DNA of 64,000 nt from Talaromyces rugulosus (taxonomy: Eukaryota; Ascomycota; Eurotiomycetes; Eurotiales; Trichocomaceae). Of this stretch, positions 32,698-42,892 are shown in pieces. The notes beneath the pieces are model-generated. The model saw nothing but the letters and a program-made list of their open reading frames with translations. It ran no database searches and was not told the DNA's origin. The stretch is from positions 3,162,001 to 3,226,000 of the forward strand of contig NC_049562.1 in assembly GCF_013368755.1 (NCBI RefSeq), written 5' to 3'. The position numbers were made by a program, and so were the translations under genes. The stretch's first letter is position 1. Each line of letters begins with the position of its first letter.

Positions 32698-34914
32698 ATG
32701 GGCGAGTACATTGTGTCTCTACTTATAGAACCTATATTTAGACACACTCGTCCATTCTCTCCAGCCTCCACCTCCACCATCCGCGAACCGTCGCCACCAC
32801 CCGGACCCAACCTCGGCCACGACAAACCCCATCAACCTACCAGAGACTGCCCAAACGTCGACGTGCTTCAGAATACGAGCCGGAACAATCGAATAACTGA
32901 TACATCTTCCGACCGAGGCTTCGGCGCTACAAGGCATCTTGCGGCAGATGGGTCGAGCAATGACGTGGTTCAGCTGGGAAATATGAACGATCAAGACAGC
33001 CATCGTATCGACCGCAACAATGTCGAAGCGCAACTTGAACCTCAGACAACAAACACATCCCTATACAATTCTACTGACGGCACTCCGTCCGCCGTGACTG
33101 TACCTCCCCTAGACCGGTACGATCGGCAGCTGCACGAATTGCCAGAGGATGATGGGATGAGGGTTTTGCGCAGGAAGATCCACACGATCAGAGACAACCA
33201 CGCGACCAGCGCTGAAAAGGCACGCCTGATACATACCTTGATGACCGAAAACTACGATTCCACACGCAAGAACTATTCCAGAGAGAGACAGCCCTCTCTG
33301 CCTCGATTTCCATCGAGCTTGCCGAGTCTTGAACAGTCCAACGCTCCTTCGTCGCCTCGACTACGTCGATCCTTTGACCAGCTTTCTCTCGACCATGCAA
33401 TTTCAGCCACAGCGGAACCCACCAGTAACGGATATAACCTCACGCCCGCTGATCTAGAGCCCACTTACGCCCCTCGCGATATTGTCGTCGTTACAAATAA
33501 CTCAAACGAAGAACCGCCTGTTGAATCCACCCCCATTGATATTGGTGACGATAATAGTGATTACTCGGACGAAAATGTTATGATTTTGGGCTGTGAACAT
33601 TACAAACGCAACGTCAAATTACAATGCTACACATGCAAAAAATGGTATACCTGTCGTTTTTGTCACGACCAAGTGGAGGACCACGCCCTTATACGACGAA
33701 AAACCGAGAATATGCTGTGTATGCTATGTTGTCTTCCCCAGCCAGCAGCCCAATACTGCAGAGGCTGTGATGAACGAGCCGCTTCCTACTTTTGTGACGT
33801 GTGCAAGTTATGGGATAATGATAGTTCGAAAAGCATCTACCACTGCAATGATTGCGGAATCTGCCGCATAGGTCAGGGCATTGGGAAAGATTTTTATCAC
33901 TGCAAGGTATGGAGATATATGTTACACCTTCAGACCAATGCTCATATTCGAATAGACTTGTAGCGTATGCATACCCATCTCGATCGAGAACACGCATCGT
34001 TGCATCGAACGTTCCACTCAATGCGACTGTCCGATCTGCGGGGAATACATGTTTACGTCCCCTGATACTGTTGTTTTCATGAGATGCGGTCATAGCATTC
34101 ACAAGAAATGCTACTCTGACCACGCGAAAACTTCATATCGATGTCCAATTTGCAGTAAAAGCATCATGAACATGGAAGCCCGTTTTCGTAATCTGGATCG
34201 AACAATTGAGGGCCAGCCCATGCCAATTGAATTCAAGGACACCAGAGCAATGGTATATTGCAATGACTGTGGCGCAAAGTCAAATGTGCCATATCACTGG
34301 CTTGGTCTAAAATGCGATTTGTAAGTGTTGATGCTTGTCGCTTACATAAAATTAATGGTGCTAAACTATTCAGATGTGAATCTTACAACACAGCACAAAT
34401 TGCCATGCGAAGCGGTACCAGTGAAGCCGATGGTGAGGATAGTGAAGCGTCTCCAGAACAAGCCATCTCGTACAACCTCCCTGATCATACTTGTGAATCC
34501 ATTGCGAACTCAAACTTAGTTGCAGAACCCTTAGATGGAGAAAACGAGCTTTGGCGACCCCCTACCTCCAATTCTTCTGACGGGCGCTCTTCGCGCGACA
34601 TACAACGATCTCGTCCACAGCAAATTTCCCCGACAGTTGGAAACTACTTTGACCTTTCTAGAGACTCGGCATGGGCGCCTTCAATCTTCTCTAGTCGCCG
34701 TAGTGAAGAGGGAAGTGACACCGAGGAGCTAGGCTTCTGGGCCACGTCACCTCTTCGTAAATACGCACTCTTCCGAAATCGCGGACTCGAAGGCGATGAA
34801 GAAGGCGAAAGTGAAGACGATAGCGATAGCGTGTCTAACAAAGATGAAGATGATGGCATAGAAGATGACGATGACGACGATATCGACCCAATTGAGTTAT
34901 TTGGGCATCGTTGA
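32698..34914 (+). CDS. CHY zinc finger / RING-H2 ubiquitin ligase (Pirh2/RCHY1 type)
   Basis: RING E3 ubiquitin ligase of the RCHY1/Pirh2 type. Exons 32698-33906, 33956-34320 and 34374-34914 give about 704 aa. The first 300 residues are polar and disordered. The CHY finger then starts at LGCEHYKRNVKLQCYTCKKW, followed by the CTCHY finger YHCNDCGICRIGQGIGKDFY. The RING-H2 finger is CDCPICGEYMFTSPDTVVFM, then RCGHSIHKKC and YRCPIC, and a zinc-ribbon-like VYCNDCGAKSNVPYHWLGLK follows. The first splice gives HCKTCSVCIPISIENTHRC, exactly as the family requires. The C-terminus is strongly acidic (Asp/Glu runs). The start is uncertain: 32698 is an in-frame ATG, a later start or an extra 5' exon is possible. 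Fungal relatives are mostly uncharacterised. Confidence 0.87.
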
Positions 34915-35799
34915 GATCGATACATTATTATATCCTTTATATATCTCGACTCCCAAGCAAACCCCCCATTTGGCCTCCAAAAGGCATCGGTTGAGGCCTC
35001 CCATTCCATGAAGTGGTGATCTTCGAGAAATGCTTAAAAATACCCATAGCTGGTCTGGGAAATGCCACTGGCGAGTATTTATTTTGGCCGGCATCGCAGC
35101 GCTGGTGCATTTGACTTTTTTGTACACCCAGCGGAGGTGATACTCTGGACCGTCAGGGCACAACCAAATTCGCATCTCTTCCCAGCTTTGGAAAATGTCT
35201 TTTCTACGCTCAGTTCGCCTAGATGTTATTGGACCAATAGTTCTACATGGGTTTGGGATAACTGCAGGAAGACCAGTGGCTCCAGAAAGTTGGCTGAAGC
35301 TGGCTTTCATGCTATTATGGCCATATTTGGTAGCTTTGCAACGAGGCCAAGTACACTTTAAACTCTTGAAGGTGATGAACGCGCATTGGGGGATACCTAA
35401 GCTTTTACCAGATGTACAGAAGCAATTCAAGCCTTGACTATCCTTTTGAAAGGGACCAGGCTAGGCGATAAGCCAAGTGATTGTGAACAATGTAGCTTCT
35501 ACGGTTTCAATCTACAGTGATTCTAGCTACCCACAACAATGAATGTCGCGTAAATTGGGAAAAGTCTATTATCAGGACTAGGAAGTCTACTCCGTAGGAT
35601 TTACAAATACGCAGGGATCCCCAAGTCCGCAGGGACCAACCGGTAGTGGTCTAGCACGGTGTTGGATTCTATCACACAGACGCTGATGACTTGTTAAATT
35701 TTATACCAAGAAAAGGCCCTCAGTGGGGATTCTTAGTACGTAACAGTCACATATTCCTTTTGTTAGGCACCCAAATTGTTGCTCTCTCCCTCCCTCCCT

Positions 35800-35830
<31 letters not shown>

Positions 35831-35876
35831 CCCCACTCTCACACATACTCATTACTGCACCCTTCACCATCTCAAA
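34915..35876. other. Intergenic region with several overlapping open frames
   Basis: No gene is called. Between about 35062 and 35437 frames stay open on both strands at once: a plus-strand 80-codon frame at 35195-35437, a plus frame at 35062-35361, and a 177-codon minus frame at 34897-35430. None matches a family I know. A CCCT/CT microsatellite precedes the DUF3632 gene. Confidence 0.45.
35793..35831. repeat. CCCT/CT microsatellite
   Basis: CCCT units running into about ten CT units, ending some 45 bp before the ATG at 35877. Likely part of the pyrimidine-rich core promoter. Confidence 0.9.
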
Positions 35877-36953
35877 ATGAACCACCTCCGTGAATCCCTG
35901 CTGAGCCCCTCGCCAAAAGGCACCCCCGACCTCACTACGTTAGACAGCGCCTCTATAGACAAGCAGGATGTGCTAGCAGCCGTTGCCCGAGGGGAATTTG
36001 AGGAACTCCGGGGAGTAGCCTTCTTTAATCGAACCTGGGTCGTCAGCAACAGATACTGTAGCATCGGAGATGGAGTGGATTTTCTCGAGGAGTATCTCCA
36101 TTCCATATGGCATATATACTACCAGCTCGGCCGATATACGTCGCATGAGACGCCCGACCACGATCGTCTAGTCCTCGATATCCTCCGCATCCAGGGACTA
36201 GGCCCGTTAACCAGGCCTGCACCTGGACTGTATGGAATCGATATCGCGCGAACAGTCGAAGGCACGCTATGGAATGACCTGCCTTTCTTGGTCACTGACA
36301 TGACCGACTTCTGGATCAACAACTGCGCGTCAATGTCCGGCACCCATCGACTCAATTTTGCGTCCTTCTTGGCCAAGCTGGCGTCAACCCGCGCCAGCAA
36401 GGACAGAATGTGTCAGATCGCCCTCATCCTATTCCGCACTACGTTTGAGGATGGACGGGACCTTCGCACCACGGAGGATCCGGAAAGCGAAGATCTAGGA
36501 CGCAGCATTAGGAACCTTGACATTGTGCACTTGTTGCCAGCTGCCTGTGCGTGGATTAAGGAGGCAGGTTACAATCTCATTCAACTCTCGGATGTCTCAT
36601 GGAATGATTGCCCAAGCACCATTGGCCACGGTGGGCAGAAGTTCATCGAGTCAGAATTCGGGAAGCGATCACCGACTGGATTCACGCCATGGAGATGGAT
36701 GTACTGGCTCAAGCGACTCCATGAAATTCAGGAAGAGGCAAAAGAGGCTAAAGAAGAACGGCTGGAGGAGTATGCCACGGATGCCATTGAAAGGATGGTC
36801 TCAAACGTGGAGGAACGGAACTCTGAAATTCTGAGGGCGTACCAAACCGGTGGGGATGTCATATCTCAGGATAAGCATTTGTTATGCCTGAAGAATCTTG
36901 TGAAGAGCAAAAGGGTGGAGAAGGAGGAGGAGGACGACGAGGAGGATATTTAG
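35877..36953 (+). CDS. DUF3632 family protein (fungal-specific, unknown function)
   Basis: Single-exon 358-aa protein of the fungal DUF3632 family, which is expanded and variable in Pezizomycotina; no biochemical role is known. Recognisable blocks are HSIWHIYYQLGRYTSHETPD, HDRLVLDILRIQGLGPLTRP and LWNDLPFLVTDMTDFWINNC, then HRLNFASFLAKLASTRASKD and RMCQIALILFRTTFEDGRDL. A helical, charged C-terminus ends in an acidic EEEDDEEDI. There is no signal peptide or membrane segment, so it is probably cytosolic. The start at 35877 follows a CT microsatellite; the frame is open further upstream only through that repeat. Members of this family often lie in variable subtelomeric or accessory regions, but here the neighbours are ordinary genes. 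Confidence 0.82.
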   Translation: MNHLRESLLSPSPKGTPDLTTLDSASIDKQDVLAAVARGEFEELRGVAFFNRTWVVSNRYCSIGDGVDFLEEYLHSIWHIYYQLGRYTSHETPDHDRLVLDILRIQGLGPLTRPAPGLYGIDIARTVEGTLWNDLPFLVTDMTDFWINNCASMSGTHRLNFASFLAKLASTRASKDRMCQIALILFRTTFEDGRDLRTTEDPESEDLGRSIRNLDIVHLLPAACAWIKEAGYNLIQLSDVSWNDCPSTIGHGGQKFIESEFGKRSPTGFTPWRWMYWLKRLHEIQEEAKEAKEERLEEYATDAIERMVSNVEERNSEILRAYQTGGDVISQDKHLLCLKNLVKSKRVEKEEEDDEEDI

Positions 36954-37656
36954 AAATTCTCCAAGTATAGACCACTCGATGCCTTAACAGGTTGGTTGTC
37001 CCTGGAAGATCTACAATATATGGCATGCGAGCTAGTACAGAAACAGTAAGGGCGCGGAGTACATCACATGACACATGATCCATATATCACGTGCCAAGCT
37101 TCTGGGTCTTGGCGCGGATTAATAAGCGTGGTTCGGTTCACTGTAGAAAATAGTAGAACCCCTCCTAATAATTTGTATGATTCTTTTACTATTATATTAT
37201 AGATATATAACTAATTTCTTAATAATCGAATCTAATTTAATAACGTCAGAGAGATTAATGTCGGGCAGATTGCACCAACACGTTTTAAGTGACACGCGAG
37301 GCTTAAGTAAGCTGTCACCGCAAACGTGACGTTTTGTCGATTGTTGATAACGCGATTGATAGCAACACAGCGAGGGGTTCCGCAACCATCTGTGTCTTTC
37401 AGCCGGGCCTTGTTTCTCTGTCAGTTGCAAAGTTGTTCCCCCAGACTCGTTTTGTCTTCTTCACCTCCTTCGCCACTTTCGCCATTTCCCCCCATCATCT
37501 GAAACGAGCACGGATGTCCTGATAGTCGCCGATCGGTCGCCCGGCAATGGTCCTATCTTTGTATTAAGCCCATTAATTCCACTCGCTGCATCCTTCTTTC
37601 TTGCTCCATAGCCATTATACTGTGTCTGCGACGCTTTCCAACCCATCCCCAGTTTT
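36954..37656. other. Intergenic: DUF3632 gene 3' flank and TCP11-like gene promoter
   Basis: No gene seen. AT-rich around 37150-37260, then a pyrimidine-rich segment before 37657. Confidence 0.5.
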
Positions 37657-40614
37657 ATGGACCGCGTCGCAATGATCCGTCGCAACTCCGACTTTGAAAT
37701 TCACCTGCCAGACGCGGGCTCGCCAACCGCAGACGTCCCCGATACTTCTTCAGATGTAGAGATGCTCTCGCCAGACAACCAAGAGCATACGATGGAATTG
37801 CCTCCTCATATCGCTGCTCGTTTCTACCGACGTTCCTCGAGCGCCCGCCGGGCATCTGACAAATCCTCCCGCCGAAGTTCGATGTCGTCACTACATTCTC
37901 ATCACTCGAGCACGACTACCCATGGAAACCCGCAAAGCAACTATATTGCTCAACATCTTCGCCGTACCTCCATTTTGGAAACCCGCAAGGCACGGCTGGC
38001 TGATCGAGCTGCCCATGCCGAAAAAGTGAGACTTCGTGCGACCGTCGCCAAGACCGCGACGCGAAATTTACAAATAGAGAGAGCGCTGGCAGCCCAGCAG
38101 GCCCGGGAACGGCTGTTAGCTGAAATCACCGCCAAATGCGAGGATGAGGTTCGTCGAGCGAAGAAAAAGGCTGAGGATACCCGAGAAATGAAAGCCGCCA
38201 AGCACGCTCGCCTTCGATTAGAAATGGCCGAGAAATTCGCCGAGGCCGAGAAAAGACGCCTCGACTATCAGCAAAAACACAGACGGCAAAGAACAAACAG
38301 TGCCCATTCTGAGAAAGATATTCACGCGGAGAAACCCGTGCTGGAATCCCTGACACGGGATGCCGCTGCTCAGCTTATTCAAAGAGCTTGGAGGAACCAC
38401 CACTCCAAAGCTGTTATGAATTCTTTCCGTGCCCTGGATCTATCTGTACAGAGGATTCGCAGCATGTCCTTTGACGACTTGGGTGCTCTCCTCTCTGAAG
38501 AAAACGTCTTGAGCACGATGGCCAAAGTACTTCGCCTTTGTGGGCTCCAAGACATGGAAGGTGGTGACATGGCTGAGCGAGGGGCTGTCCGGACTTTCCT
38601 AAGCAGTTATCTGATCCTTACTCATCCTTCTGAAGTTATGAGCAGAGATGGCGAGCAGGAGCAGGATCTGATTGAAAAGGCACGCGACTTGGTAGTAGTG
38701 TTTGAGCAGGTTGTCACCCAGCTTTCGATCGACTACCGGAGCACTGCTACATCGAGCGACCTACAAACTCTACGAGAAGCATATGGTGTTTTCTTTTCCG
38801 CTTTCCATGCGTGGAAATCTCATGACTCTACAGTATTGGTTGAGATTATGTTGGCTCAATTTGTTGAGCTAGAACTAATCTGGCAAACTGTAAAGGATGA
38901 CCGAGAGGGCGGCGTCGCTGACGACTACAACCAGGGAATCAGACATAACCAAATTCTACTCTTGGCGAAGCTGAAGCGGCTTGCCGGCGCTGAAAAGGCC
39001 ATGGACTTGGTGAAGAAGGCTATCAGAAAAGCCAAGCGTGAAAGGAGGCGCTCGACGTCTTCAAAACAGGCTATTCCTCGATCGGCTGCAGTTACAACAT
39101 CCGCAGAGAACAATCCCGAGAGTGTTTCTTCCCCTATTAGTGAGACTTTTAATAGTGTTGAGAGTGCCGTTCTTCGCGAACTAGATAAGCAGAGGCTATC
39201 GCCGCATGAGAGCTTCGTCAAGGTTTTAACCGCGCTTCCTGAGAATCGGGTTTTGGTGCATGAGCTGCTTCTCAACAAAGAATATCGAATCGAACAAGCC
39301 TCATACACGGCTCCGCGGCAGCGAATAATCAAACATATGATCGACATGATGAGAAGAGATGTTGAAGCTGGCCTTGGCACGAAGTGGATAGTTGCAATGG
39401 CTACTGTTATACAAGACCGACTTCTGAGATCCCTCAAACCTGGGAATTCGTTGCACGTTCTCATCAGTGAGGCGCTAGATCCAAAGGTGATTGAGGCGCA
39501 ATGCAATTCCGGCGTATTCTCTTATGACCGCTTCTTCGATTTTATGACTGGCATTCTCCCCAAACTTTGTGCTCCATTCCGAGACCCCGAAGTGAAAGCT
39601 TTTTCCGAAGACGTTTCTGGTGACGCCATTGATCGGCTGTCTAGACTGATGGCTATCATTGACTTGCTGTCTTTGGATCACACAAATTTCATGATCCATA
39701 TGGCGGCTCCTCAACTCATACAAGAAGCACCAGGTTATGAACAGAGGACATTCGAAAGAGGTCTTGCGGATGGGTCGATTGTTTTGGAAAAAGTGAAACG
39801 TTTTTGGCAAGTAAATCGCAGTGTGGTGTTAGAGGAAATGAGACGACGTGACCCGGAGAATGTTAATTCTCATATTCAACCCTCGGTTTCAAAAATATAC
39901 GCCCAAGGGCTGGCAGACATTGTGCTCGGCAACTCTCCAGTTTCCGAGGATATCGTTCCAGAGACACTTGAACTTGATTACAATCGACTCGCACGATTGC
40001 ATATGAAGGCCTTCAGTATTGTCGCAACGGCATCCATTCTTTTGACTGCGAAGAATTTGCTCAAAAGAGATGCAAGGTCACATTGGAAAGCCGAAGCAGA
40101 CCGCATTGTTTCTTTGGATTTCACCGAGACCAGACCCGAAAGGGTATTGTCGATCATCGAATCGACTCATCCGATGCCATCTACCGCTAGGTCGCAGCTT
40201 CTGTCGACTATCAAACGTGTTGTCGGACCAGTCGTTACTGCCTCGGTCTCAGCAGAGCTTTCGCAAAGCCCCCAAGTCGAGGTTGTTTCGGGATCGACCT
40301 TGTCCACCCAGAATGACTCCGGGGTGAATGAACTATCGGCGCCAAGTTTCACGGACCCGGTTGGAAAACTTCTTCTATCTCGACTTCGCACCCATGTCTT
40401 ATCTCGCCTTAACGCTGCAAGCGCCAGCGAGAGGATCCGCGCTACCACGACAGCAAGTCAAAGCCTTGCTGCTGCGGGAATGCCCGAGTTCGTAAACGAC
40501 GTAGGGAAACTCGTTGATGACCTCTCCAAAGTTAGAGAGGCCGATTGGACAGGCCATAGTTCTGTTTACGAAGGTATTTTGAGTGGCGGCCCGCCCCCAA
40601 CTACTTCGACATGA
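37657..40614 (+). CDS. TCP11/SOK1 family protein with IQ motif
   Basis: Intronless 985-aa member of the TCP11 family, which includes yeast Sok1, a high-copy suppressor of protein kinase A loss. The N-terminal 100 residues are Ser-rich. A long basic helical segment (about residues 105-225) follows, starting at LRRTSILETRKARLADRAAH. An IQ-like motif, AAQLIQRAWRNHHSKAVMNS, lies near residue 238. The TCP11 domain then runs to the C-terminus, with blocks such as LSSYLILTHPSEVMSRDGEQ, RDLVVVFEQVVTQLSIDYRS, FFDFMTGILPKLCAPFRDPE and MAIIDLLSLDHTNFMIHMAA. The start ATG at 37657 is the first in frame and gives the family-like RRNSDFEIHLPDAG. A role in cAMP signalling is inferred from yeast only. Confidence 0.88.
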   Translation: MDRVAMIRRNSDFEIHLPDAGSPTADVPDTSSDVEMLSPDNQEHTMELPPHIAARFYRRSSSARRASDKSSRRSSMSSLHSHHSSTTTHGNPQSNYIAQHLRRTSILETRKARLADRAAHAEKVRLRATVAKTATRNLQIERALAAQQARERLLAEITAKCEDEVRRAKKKAEDTREMKAAKHARLRLEMAEKFAEAEKRRLDYQQKHRRQRTNSAHSEKDIHAEKPVLESLTRDAAAQLIQRAWRNHHSKAVMNSFRALDLSVQRIRSMSFDDLGALLSEENVLSTMAKVLRLCGLQDMEGGDMAERGAVRTFLSSYLILTHPSEVMSRDGEQEQDLIEKARDLVVVFEQVVTQLSIDYRSTATSSDLQTLREAYGVFFSAFHAWKSHDSTVLVEIMLAQFVELELIWQTVKDDREGGVADDYNQGIRHNQILLLAKLKRLAGAEKAMDLVKKAIRKAKRERRRSTSSKQAIPRSAAVTTSAENNPESVSSPISETFNSVESAVLRELDKQRLSPHESFVKVLTALPENRVLVHELLLNKEYRIEQASYTAPRQRIIKHMIDMMRRDVEAGLGTKWIVAMATVIQDRLLRSLKPGNSLHVLISEALDPKVIEAQCNSGVFSYDRFFDFMTGILPKLCAPFRDPEVKAFSEDVSGDAIDRLSRLMAIIDLLSLDHTNFMIHMAAPQLIQEAPGYEQRTFERGLADGSIVLEKVKRFWQVNRSVVLEEMRRRDPENVNSHIQPSVSKIYAQGLADIVLGNSPVSEDIVPETLELDYNRLARLHMKAFSIVATASILLTAKNLLKRDARSHWKAEADRIVSLDFTETRPERVLSIIESTHPMPSTARSQLLSTIKRVVGPVVTASVSAELSQSPQVEVVSGSTLSTQNDSGVNELSAPSFTDPVGKLLLSRLRTHVLSRLNAASASERIRATTTASQSLAAAGMPEFVNDVGKLVDDLSKVREADWTGHSSVYEGILSGGPPPTTST

Positions 40615-40949
40615 TTTCATATACTACAGTTTAATTACTTGCATTAATGTTGTATTATTCCTTGCTTTTGCTGTATCGTTATTCAGTATTTGGGGTTAGA
40701 AGAGACTATTTGACTTGCCTATGAATTTCTTAATCAATATACCTGATTTACATCGTGTCTTCCAATACGTCGTAAAGCAATCGCATGCTGCCAATAATTC
40801 CCAACTAATCAGTATATATCCCTTTTATTTTTCTGTTACAACTTGGTAATGACGCGCGAATCTCTATCAGATGTGATGCTTCCGCTAACCCTAATTCGAA
40901 CTGTAGTGACCACATGATTGAAAACGACTACACCTGGGCAGCAAACTAC
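40615..40949. other. Intergenic between convergent TCP11-like and amine oxidase genes
   Basis: 335 bp with no gene seen; presumably both 3' untranslated regions. Confidence 0.5.
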
Positions 40950-42401
40950 CTAGGCACCTATATCCAAAATTTCCTTCGCTACACGCTCGCCTGATCTTAC
41001 AGCCCCATCCATATACCCGGTCCAGAATTCTGCTGTCTCAGTGCCAGCAAAATGGATCCCCCCTACTGAAGTCTTCAGAGCCGGACCGTACTGCGTGAGC
41101 AAGCCCGGAGGCGCGTATGCCACAGGAGCCCCGCGAGAAAATTCCTCTAGGTCCCAGCGCTGAAAAACGCAAGAAGTGACGTTTGCAGCTGGGGGTCCGA
41201 AATAACGAACCAAGTCCTTGGTAATGATATCTTGCATCTCGGTCTCGGATAGTGTATCAAGTACACGCATTTCATCGGCTTCGATGAACCCCATAAGAAC
41301 ACCAATTGTACCATTAGGTGGAGAACTATCAAAAATACTGCGGATAGCGCCACTATCACTGAGAACTTGGCCATTAAGACCCATTGGACGCCAAAAGGGA
41401 GAGTCGTAGATTGCGTGCACTTTCCCCAGGGCTCCCATAGGCATACGTTGGGTGAGTTGGTCTCGGTGGGGTGGCAAAAGAGGTTTATATAGTATTCGGG
41501 AGGCCATTGGAGGAGACATAGCCACAACCACATCTTGAGCAGTAAAGGGAGAATGGTTGTCAACAGTCACAGTATATCTATTGTCATCATTCTTTTGTAT
41601 ACGGCGAACTGGGGCGTTCAAAACCACCACTCTCTCACCAAGACGTTCTGCCAACCTTGTTGCAAGTAGCTGCGTGCCACCGACAACTCTTTTCTCTTGT
41701 GCTCCTCCTTGAACACCGACAAGCCTTTCGAGACTCCCCTTGGTAGTTTCGTTTCCAGCCGCAGCCACGTAAGCAAGAGTGTAAAGCAAAGATGGCTCAA
41801 TCCATTCTGTGGAAAGAATGCTTGCCCATGCTAGTTGCAGTACGAATTGAGCATCCGGATGAGGTGCTAACGGAGCTGCCCACGATGCAAAAGTCTGACT
41901 ATCCCAAATCCTCGCGTTGGGGTGATTCCAAGGAGCATTAGAATCCAATTCGCTAGCCATTGAGTCTATGGTCTGCATGACAGACACCAACTGTAGCAGG
42001 GCTTCATCGCTGACGGGTGGAAGAGCGCCGGCACCAATATCTCCGGCGTAACTGTACCTCGTGTTGTTGCGATAGAAGGTATTGTTACCTTGATCATAGG
42101 TTGGAAAGAGTGAAATCCCTAGCTCATTGGCCAAAGCAATGACCCTGTCCTGGGTTGGCCCAATGAATTCAGCACCCATCTCAAGAACATCCCCGTTTGG
42201 AAGCTGATGGTTCAGAACGCGGCCACCGACTCGGTCTCGGGCTTCGAGCACAACGACGCTTTTGCCGGCTTCAACAAGATCTTTCGCTGCACTGAGACCA
42301 GAAAGACCACCGCCGATGATTGCTACATCAACATCGTGAGGATGTGCCGCACTAAAAAAGGCCAACAAAGGCGTCATAGAGAAAAGATAAGACGAATACA
42401 T
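40950..42401 (-). CDS. Flavin-containing monoamine oxidase, probably secreted or vesicular
   Basis: FAD enzyme that oxidises amines to aldehydes with release of ammonia and hydrogen peroxide. Single exon, 483 aa. The FAD Rossmann motif DVAIIGGGLSGLSAAKDLVE is at about residues 25-44, followed by VVVLEARDRVGGRVLNHQLP and EMGAEFIGPTQDRVIALANE. The C-terminal flavin signature is GGIHFAGTETAEFWTGYMDG, then AVRSGERVAKEIL. The usual Cys of covalent MAO (SGGC) is replaced: the region reads APVAYAPPGLLTQYG, so FAD is probably non-covalent, as in Aspergillus MAO-N. Residues 1-19 form a hydrophobic signal-like segment ending in FFSAAH, unlike cytosolic or peroxisomal MAO-N. Six or more N-glycosylation sequons support secretion. 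Start 42401 is the first ATG. A Zn2Cys6 gene lies 491 bp upstream on the same strand. Confidence 0.88.
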   Translation of the reverse strand: MYSSYLFSMTPLLAFFSAAHPHDVDVAIIGGGLSGLSAAKDLVEAGKSVVVLEARDRVGGRVLNHQLPNGDVLEMGAEFIGPTQDRVIALANELGISLFPTYDQGNNTFYRNNTRYSYAGDIGAGALPPVSDEALLQLVSVMQTIDSMASELDSNAPWNHPNARIWDSQTFASWAAPLAPHPDAQFVLQLAWASILSTEWIEPSLLYTLAYVAAAGNETTKGSLERLVGVQGGAQEKRVVGGTQLLATRLAERLGERVVVLNAPVRRIQKNDDNRYTVTVDNHSPFTAQDVVVAMSPPMASRILYKPLLPPHRDQLTQRMPMGALGKVHAIYDSPFWRPMGLNGQVLSDSGAIRSIFDSSPPNGTIGVLMGFIEADEMRVLDTLSETEMQDIITKDLVRYFGPPAANVTSCVFQRWDLEEFSRGAPVAYAPPGLLTQYGPALKTSVGGIHFAGTETAEFWTGYMDGAVRSGERVAKEILDIGA

Positions 42402-42892
42402 TGTCGTTTTCAACGAATCGGTTGATGCTGGAAAATGTTTCAACAATTGAGAAAAGAGAGATATTCTGGCTTATATGTAGATATAACTTACTGGACAGTA
42501 AACTATAAGACTGAATATGTTCCGGGCTTCCGCGGCCATTTTCCTACTTGCTTCTTTCTCGCAAGCTTCGCTCGCAACCCCTTTTGACTGTTGCCTTGGA
42601 TGCATAGATGAGAATTTAGTATGATGGATTGTCAGGTAAAGATCCAATGTTGCGATTGGTTATATTTTGAAGTCAGCTGCGGATGGATCTTTCAGGTGTA
42701 GTGCATACAGGATGCGAGATACGAAGTCCGAGATGCGAAATCCGATGAACGTACATGTAGCGAAAGCCTGGACAGAATACGAGAGGCCTATTATCTGAAA
42801 TAATCCCCTTCCAATACGTTGCAGAAACGGGGAAATTGATTTAATATCATAAACTGTTAGTGCTTAAGGACAAAAAACTAGATTCATCGAGT
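42402..42892. other. Intergenic between the amine oxidase and Zn2Cys6 genes
   Basis: 491 bp, no gene. Around 42712-42750 are loosely repeated words of the type GATRCGAARTCCGA, similar in style to the heptamer repeat at 44417. Confidence 0.45.
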
